Source: Saturnia japonica (taxonomy: Eukaryota; Arthropoda; Insecta; Lepidoptera; Saturniidae). From it: 64,000 bases of DNA. The DNA lies in contig CM065319.1 of NCBI GenBank assembly GCA_033032175.1, forward strand, positions 15,349,018-15,413,017. The letters run 5' to 3'. Made by a program: the position numbers and the translations under genes. The notes beneath the pieces were generated by a model, which had not been told where the DNA came from, searched no databases, and was given only the letters and a program-made list of their open reading frames with translations. Positions 61,001 to 64,000 of this stretch are shown one piece after another; the first letter of the stretch is position 1, and every line of letters begins with the position of its first letter.

Positions 61001-64000
61001 TTATCTGGTACGCGTCTTCTGTCTCGAAGAGCGTCTTCGGGAAGCGTATGAAGATTTTCGTGCTGGGAAGCAAGGCGTTTTTATTTTATTCTGTAGCGTC
61101 AACTTCTTCTGATATGGCTCAAGCCTAGTGAGAAAATTGGATCTCAAGTGCAGCTGCCGGAACACACCTATGGGTGCTTGGGGACAGATTTTCAACTTGA
61201 GGATGGTAGATAGTCAGGCGGGCATAAGATAATGAATGGCCTACCAATATCCTATGGTTTCATCACGATTTTCTTCTTCACCAAAAGCTCAGTCATAAGG
61301 CTAACTCATGTCAATTGATTTGAATTGAGTTTTTAAACAGTAAATTTAAAAAGGGACTGATACATAACTTTAATTTTAGGAATGTAACGAAGGAGCTTTA
61401 GTAGTATTGCGTCAATAAATATTTACGTTAATTTCTAATTAAAGGAGTCAAATTTTTTATTGTAATTTTAATAAATTACGAGTTCAATAGATTAAACATA
61501 AGACTTGCCAAATTAGAAATCCCATACCAAGGAAAGTAACGATTTCATTTGTAAATGAATTTTAGAACGTACAATCCTTCAGCTATAATTAAAGGACCAG
61601 CTATGGAACTTGGCACCCGTTAAATCTGAATATTCAATGCTGCAGTGCTGAATAATATTTATAATATTATATTTTTCATCAATGACTCTGATAAATCATG
61701 GGCAGAATTAGACAATTTTATTAGTTGATGTTTAAAATAAGTATTTGTAAAAGATAAAATATGATGAAGAAATTATATTTTATATTACTTACTTGCCCAT
61801 TCTAAATTCTTCTTTTTCATACTTGAGGGTGTCTACCAACTTCTGTACTCCGTCTCTTGCTGGCCCTCGGAAGTTGGGCCATGTCTCTGCGCTCAAGCAC
61901 TTGTATCTGAAAATAAAGAATCGGATAACTAAGCGGATTGTTGTGAAGCAGATACAGATCTTTAGAATTTTTTATACAACTAAGGTGGTAACAAGCATAC
62001 GGTCAGCCAGATGGTAAGCGGCTATGGTAGCCTATGGATGTTTAAAATACCATAGGTATCTCCAGCGCGTTGCTGACCTTGGACCCCCCCTACTTCAAAA
62101 AGCTCTGGAAGACGTACTCGCCCAAGGAACACAACATAATGATATTTGGCTGCGATGTTCTGTAGGGTGGAAATATTCTACCAGTCGGACAGGCCAAGTA
62201 TGATAGAGAGAACTATCCAAAAAAAGTTCTAGGTGCTATACCTCTCTTTAAATAAATTTAACTTCAAATATCTACCACTAAATTGATAAAAACTATAATA
62301 ACTATCCAAGATTTCTTCAGCTTTGAATTTTCAATGAAATACAAAAAGAATTTAAGTAGATATTTGTAGTTAGAAGTAGAGGTTTTTATAAAGAAATAAT
62401 TTTTATTCTCTTGTTTTTCTGATAACTTGTTTTCTAAATAAGGTCATGCTTAATATATTTGTGTAGAAATATAAGGTTAAATTTATTTTTCGGAAAAATA
62501 AAAATAATATATTAATGGATTTATACCTTTCCAAGAATGTTTCGTAAGTCCGTCTGTAGGCGAAGCCAGCTCGTCGTACACGCAAGTTCTCCATCAGACC
62601 GAGATATTTCACCTGATGCGATATTAGCTTCTCATCGAATTGCACTTAAAACATAAGCAATCATTTAATCAATATTATGTTCTTTAGAAAACTCATATAT
62701 AGCGAATAATCATAAATTAATAATTGGTTTCCACTGGCGCTTCAACTACATACCGTCGGCGTTCTATTAAAAAGCGGCAATCAAAACTATGTCGAATCGG
62801 CGTAGGTATACGAGTCAGTGTCATATCGACAATACTATCAGTGTTGACAAGCTTTATTTCAAATAGTCAGTGCACACTACGATATTAAGTTGCCGTATTA
62901 TATTCACGTATTATAGTTTTAGCGTTAGTTGAACCACCAGTGGAAACCAATCATTACTCTATGCGAATAGTTAATGAATGATTTTTTGTCATCATAAATA
63001 ATTCATTGTTGAAAACATTTTACCCCATAATTAAACCCTTACAAAGAATTCCGACCAATCCGCCAAATGATCTTGCCGATCTTGAAACGTGGACGGTCGC
63101 GATCACATCAAGATGAAGTTGAAAACAAGACTAGGAAAAACAATAATTTTCAATATTAGAAACTTACTTGGAGCTTTGAAGTCGTTGGGCTTTATGCACC
63201 TGATGTATGAAGGTTCCTTACTGCTCAAGATCTTAATCAGATCGTTGAGAGAGTTTTTAAACTGCATGATCGCGGTTTCTGGACGCTTCTTGCTTCTCGT
63301 ATTTATGTCCTGTGAAATATATTATGTATAGTTTGAAATTGGAGCAGTAGCACAACTCAGTTTTGTTCGTTAATTCGCTAAATTTGTTTTACGATGTAGT
63401 CTATAATGATGGTAGTTTTACAATGGCTATGTATTTCTACATAACGTCTTAGAAATTCTTACCCACTTCTGAGGTAAAAACTTAATTTAAATTACCTTGA
63501 AACAGCTGCCAATGATGGAGTTTCCACTGGTGGCCATGAGACATAACATGTCGCGGTACAGCAAATCATTATTCTTCTCGAGGAAAGTGTTCACGTTGTA
63601 CGTTACCTCTCCAGCGTAGTGTACAAGACAGAACTCCTTAAAATAGCAAAAAAAATAACATAAAATGATAGTACAGTGTTTAAATGAAGTTTTTTTCTCT
63701 AGAAAAGTATAGAATTTCAATCGTGATGAGCTCTTGAAAATTACATGTTCAACTCAAAACTTGGTAAATACATCCTATGTCTGACGAAATGTCCTCCCGA
63801 GATGATGTTGTTTCTTTTAAAAAAACTATTATTTTTCCTCGGTAGGTATATTTCAATTGCAAATACAAGAAGGAAAACGCCGTTGAAGCTCCAAAAATCT
63901 TACACGAATAAGAACTTACATCTCTTCCCATGATTTTTTGAGTTTTGCAATCGGCTTTGCGGTGTGATTTGAAGTGATGGTGTCCATCGAGATGCTCAGT
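55064..64000 (-). CDS. Myo61F: Class I myosin of Myo1C type (Myo61F ortholog), 5' end beyond right edge
   Basis: Joined exons are 64000-63920, 63636-63496, 63309-63168, 62644-62527, 61906-61793, 61062-60821, 60192-59923, 58760-58633, 57976-57758, 57234-57134, 56117-56015 and 55078-55064. They give 558 codons including stop, with all phases consistent. Myo1C is an actin-based motor that binds acidic phospholipids and links membranes to actin. Seen: the end of the motor ([57 protein letters not shown]); three IQ motifs ([23 protein letters not shown] and a weaker IRAFIKGFITR); then the TH1 tail ([51 protein letters not shown]) ending LLVVASP. The three IQ motifs and tail wording fit vertebrate MYO1C and insect Myo61F better than Myo1D/Myo31DF. 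One intron uses a GC donor. The gene converges on Cdk12. Confidence 0.88.
55157..55405. mobile_element. Foldback MITE in last intron of the myosin gene
   Basis: The arms share AATCTT...GTTAC.GGC...TGCACATCGAG...GGGAGATAA in inverted orientation over about 55 bp each. A half-copy with a similar arm (ACAGTTACCGGCTGTAAATA) is at about 44860-44930. There is no ORF. Confidence 0.7.
55640..55880 (-). repeat. SINE copy (same family), reverse
   Basis: The body CTCTCAAGTGCAGCT to ATCGACG lies in reverse orientation, with box-B-like GATTCGAACCCA at about 55838. It lies in the last myosin intron. Confidence 0.65.
56015..56117 (-). CDS. Myo61F: Myo1C-type myosin exon k
   Basis: Acceptor TGTTCCAG, donor GTC|GTAAGT. 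It encodes [20 protein letters not shown] and AKSGNLLV, the final TH1 strands. Confidence 0.88.
56160..56640. repeat. Interspersed repeat, second copy of the 1-345 element
   Basis: It shares GAGAACCTCC, TTCTAACCAGGGAGCCACCA, TTAGGATACTGAAAT and CACTCGATAATGGCAGTAAT with the left end of the window. Tail-only copies are at 2585-2760, 12290-12515 and 24770-24920. It lies in a myosin intron. Confidence 0.65.
57134..57234 (-). CDS. Myo61F: Myo1C-type myosin exon j
   Basis: Acceptor CTACCCAG, donor GGAC|GTATGT in phase 2. It encodes [20 protein letters not shown] of the TH1 tail. Confidence 0.9.
57758..57976 (-). CDS. Myo61F: Myo1C-type myosin exon i (TH1, GC donor)
   Basis: 73 codons in phase 0, acceptor ATCCACAG. 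It encodes [19 protein letters not shown], the PH-like core of TH1, and ends KKDK at AAG|GCAAGT, a non-canonical GC splice donor. The join to the next exon gives KKDK-GDLIMSV, as expected for the family. Confidence 0.9.
58633..58760 (-). CDS. Myo61F: Myo1C-type myosin exon h
   Basis: Acceptor TTTATCAG, donor ATT|GTAAGT. It encodes a TH1 segment with [14 protein letters not shown] and [16 protein letters not shown]. Confidence 0.88.
58761..59922 (-). other. Myosin intron between exons g and h
   Basis: It holds an unassigned repeat at about 59230-59470 (CACAACGGTGACCACCGAGAGA), with a related stretch at about 40835-41000 and a short one at about 10250. No coding signal. Confidence 0.55.
59923..60192 (-). 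CDS. Myo61F: Myo1C-type myosin exon g (IQ3 end, start of TH1)
   Basis: Acceptor TTGTATTAG, donor AAGG|GTGAGT. It completes IQ3 ([14 protein letters not shown]), then starts TH1 with [18 protein letters not shown] and [18 protein letters not shown]. Confidence 0.92.
60821..61062 (-). CDS. Myo61F: Myo1C-type myosin exon f (converter end, IQ1-IQ2)
   Basis: Acceptor CTTCCCAG completes [17 protein letters not shown]1 ([15 protein letters not shown]) and IQ2 ([13 protein letters not shown]) follow, and the exon ends inside a third, weaker IQ. Donor AAAG|GTACAT. Confidence 0.93.
61110..61325 (-). repeat. SINE copy (same family), reverse
   Basis: TCTCAAGTGCAGCTGCCGGA and ACAGATTTTCAACTTGAGG are in reverse orientation, about 50 bases upstream of the exon f acceptor in the myosin gene. 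Confidence 0.65.
61793..61906 (-). CDS. Myo61F: Myo1C-type myosin exon e
   Basis: Acceptor TTTTCAG, donor GGCAA|GTAAGT. It encodes [20 protein letters not shown] and the helix ending EEFRMG. Confidence 0.9.
62527..62644 (-). CDS. Myo61F: Myo1C-type myosin exon d
   Basis: Acceptor TTTTAAG, donor GAAAG|GTATAA in phase 2. [20 protein letters not shown] is the class I motor signature near the converter. Confidence 0.93.
62724..62950. mobile_element. MITE with TTGGTTTCCACTGG ends
   Basis: About 227 bp bounded by TTGGTTTCCACTGGCGCTTC and an inverted near-match (CCACCAGTGGAAACCAA). It lies in a myosin intron between exons c and d. No target duplication could be fixed. Confidence 0.7.
63168..63309 (-). 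CDS. Myo61F: Myo1C-type myosin exon c
   Basis: Acceptor TTCACAG, donor CCAA|GTAAGT in phase 1. [14 protein letters not shown] and YIRCIKPND belong to the conserved lower motor region. Confidence 0.93.
63496..63636 (-). CDS. Myo61F: Myo1C-type myosin exon b
   Basis: 47 codons in phase 0, acceptor TTTTAAG, donor [24 protein letters not shown] and [12 protein letters not shown] are motor-domain hallmarks. Confidence 0.93.
63920..64000 (-). CDS. Myo61F: Myo1C-type myosin exon a (partial at edge)
   Basis: 27 codons from the window edge, ending KIMGRD at donor GAT|GTAAGT. It encodes a His/Lys-rich loop of the motor ([10 protein letters not shown]). Confidence 0.85.

Overview
The window is AT-rich animal nuclear DNA with short exons, GT-AG introns and many interspersed repeats. 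The mariner sequence, the tRNA-derived SINEs and the many elements starting 'GCTGTGTCCGCGGCTTCGCTC' or similar point to an insect, most probably a moth or butterfly (Lepidoptera). This is an inference from repeat style and protein resemblance, not from a database search. All exon models were built by hand from reading frame, phase and splice-site consensus.

Layout. (1) About 1-25.6 kb, minus strand: an eight-exon stretch (765 codons in the window) of a nuclear-looking protein. It has a bipartite basic signal, a coiled coil, two LXXLL motifs, proline-rich linkers and a C-terminal MYND zinc finger whose last part lies beyond the left edge. Its introns hold two decayed Tc1/mariner-type transposons, hAT-like and other MITEs, and SINEs. 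(2) 25.6-26.9 kb: a divergent promoter region shared with the next gene. (3) 26.9-48 kb, plus strand: a complete Cdk12 gene with 16 coding exons and 1086 codons. It encodes an RS-rich, Lys-rich N-terminus, Pro-rich linkers, the kinase domain with a PITAVRE helix, and the C-terminal WQDCHEL extension typical of CDK12/13. (4) 48-54 kb: intergenic, repeat-rich DNA between two convergent genes. (5) 54.1-64 kb, minus strand: the 3' two thirds of a class I myosin of the Myo1C type (Drosophila Myo61F): end of the motor, three IQ motifs, TH1 tail and a tiny last coding exon. The 5' part lies beyond the right edge.

The genes do not form a pathway. Cdk12 phosphorylates the RNA polymerase II tail, Myo1C links membranes to actin, and the MYND protein is unassigned. 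The most unusual sequence features are a minisatellite in Cdk12 intron 8 built from copies of the exon-8 splice junction with the donor GT lost in every extra copy, a LINE remnant that appears to run up to and across the exon-11 acceptor, a GC-AG intron in the myosin gene, and an inverted MITE pair that flanks exon 2 of the MYND gene.
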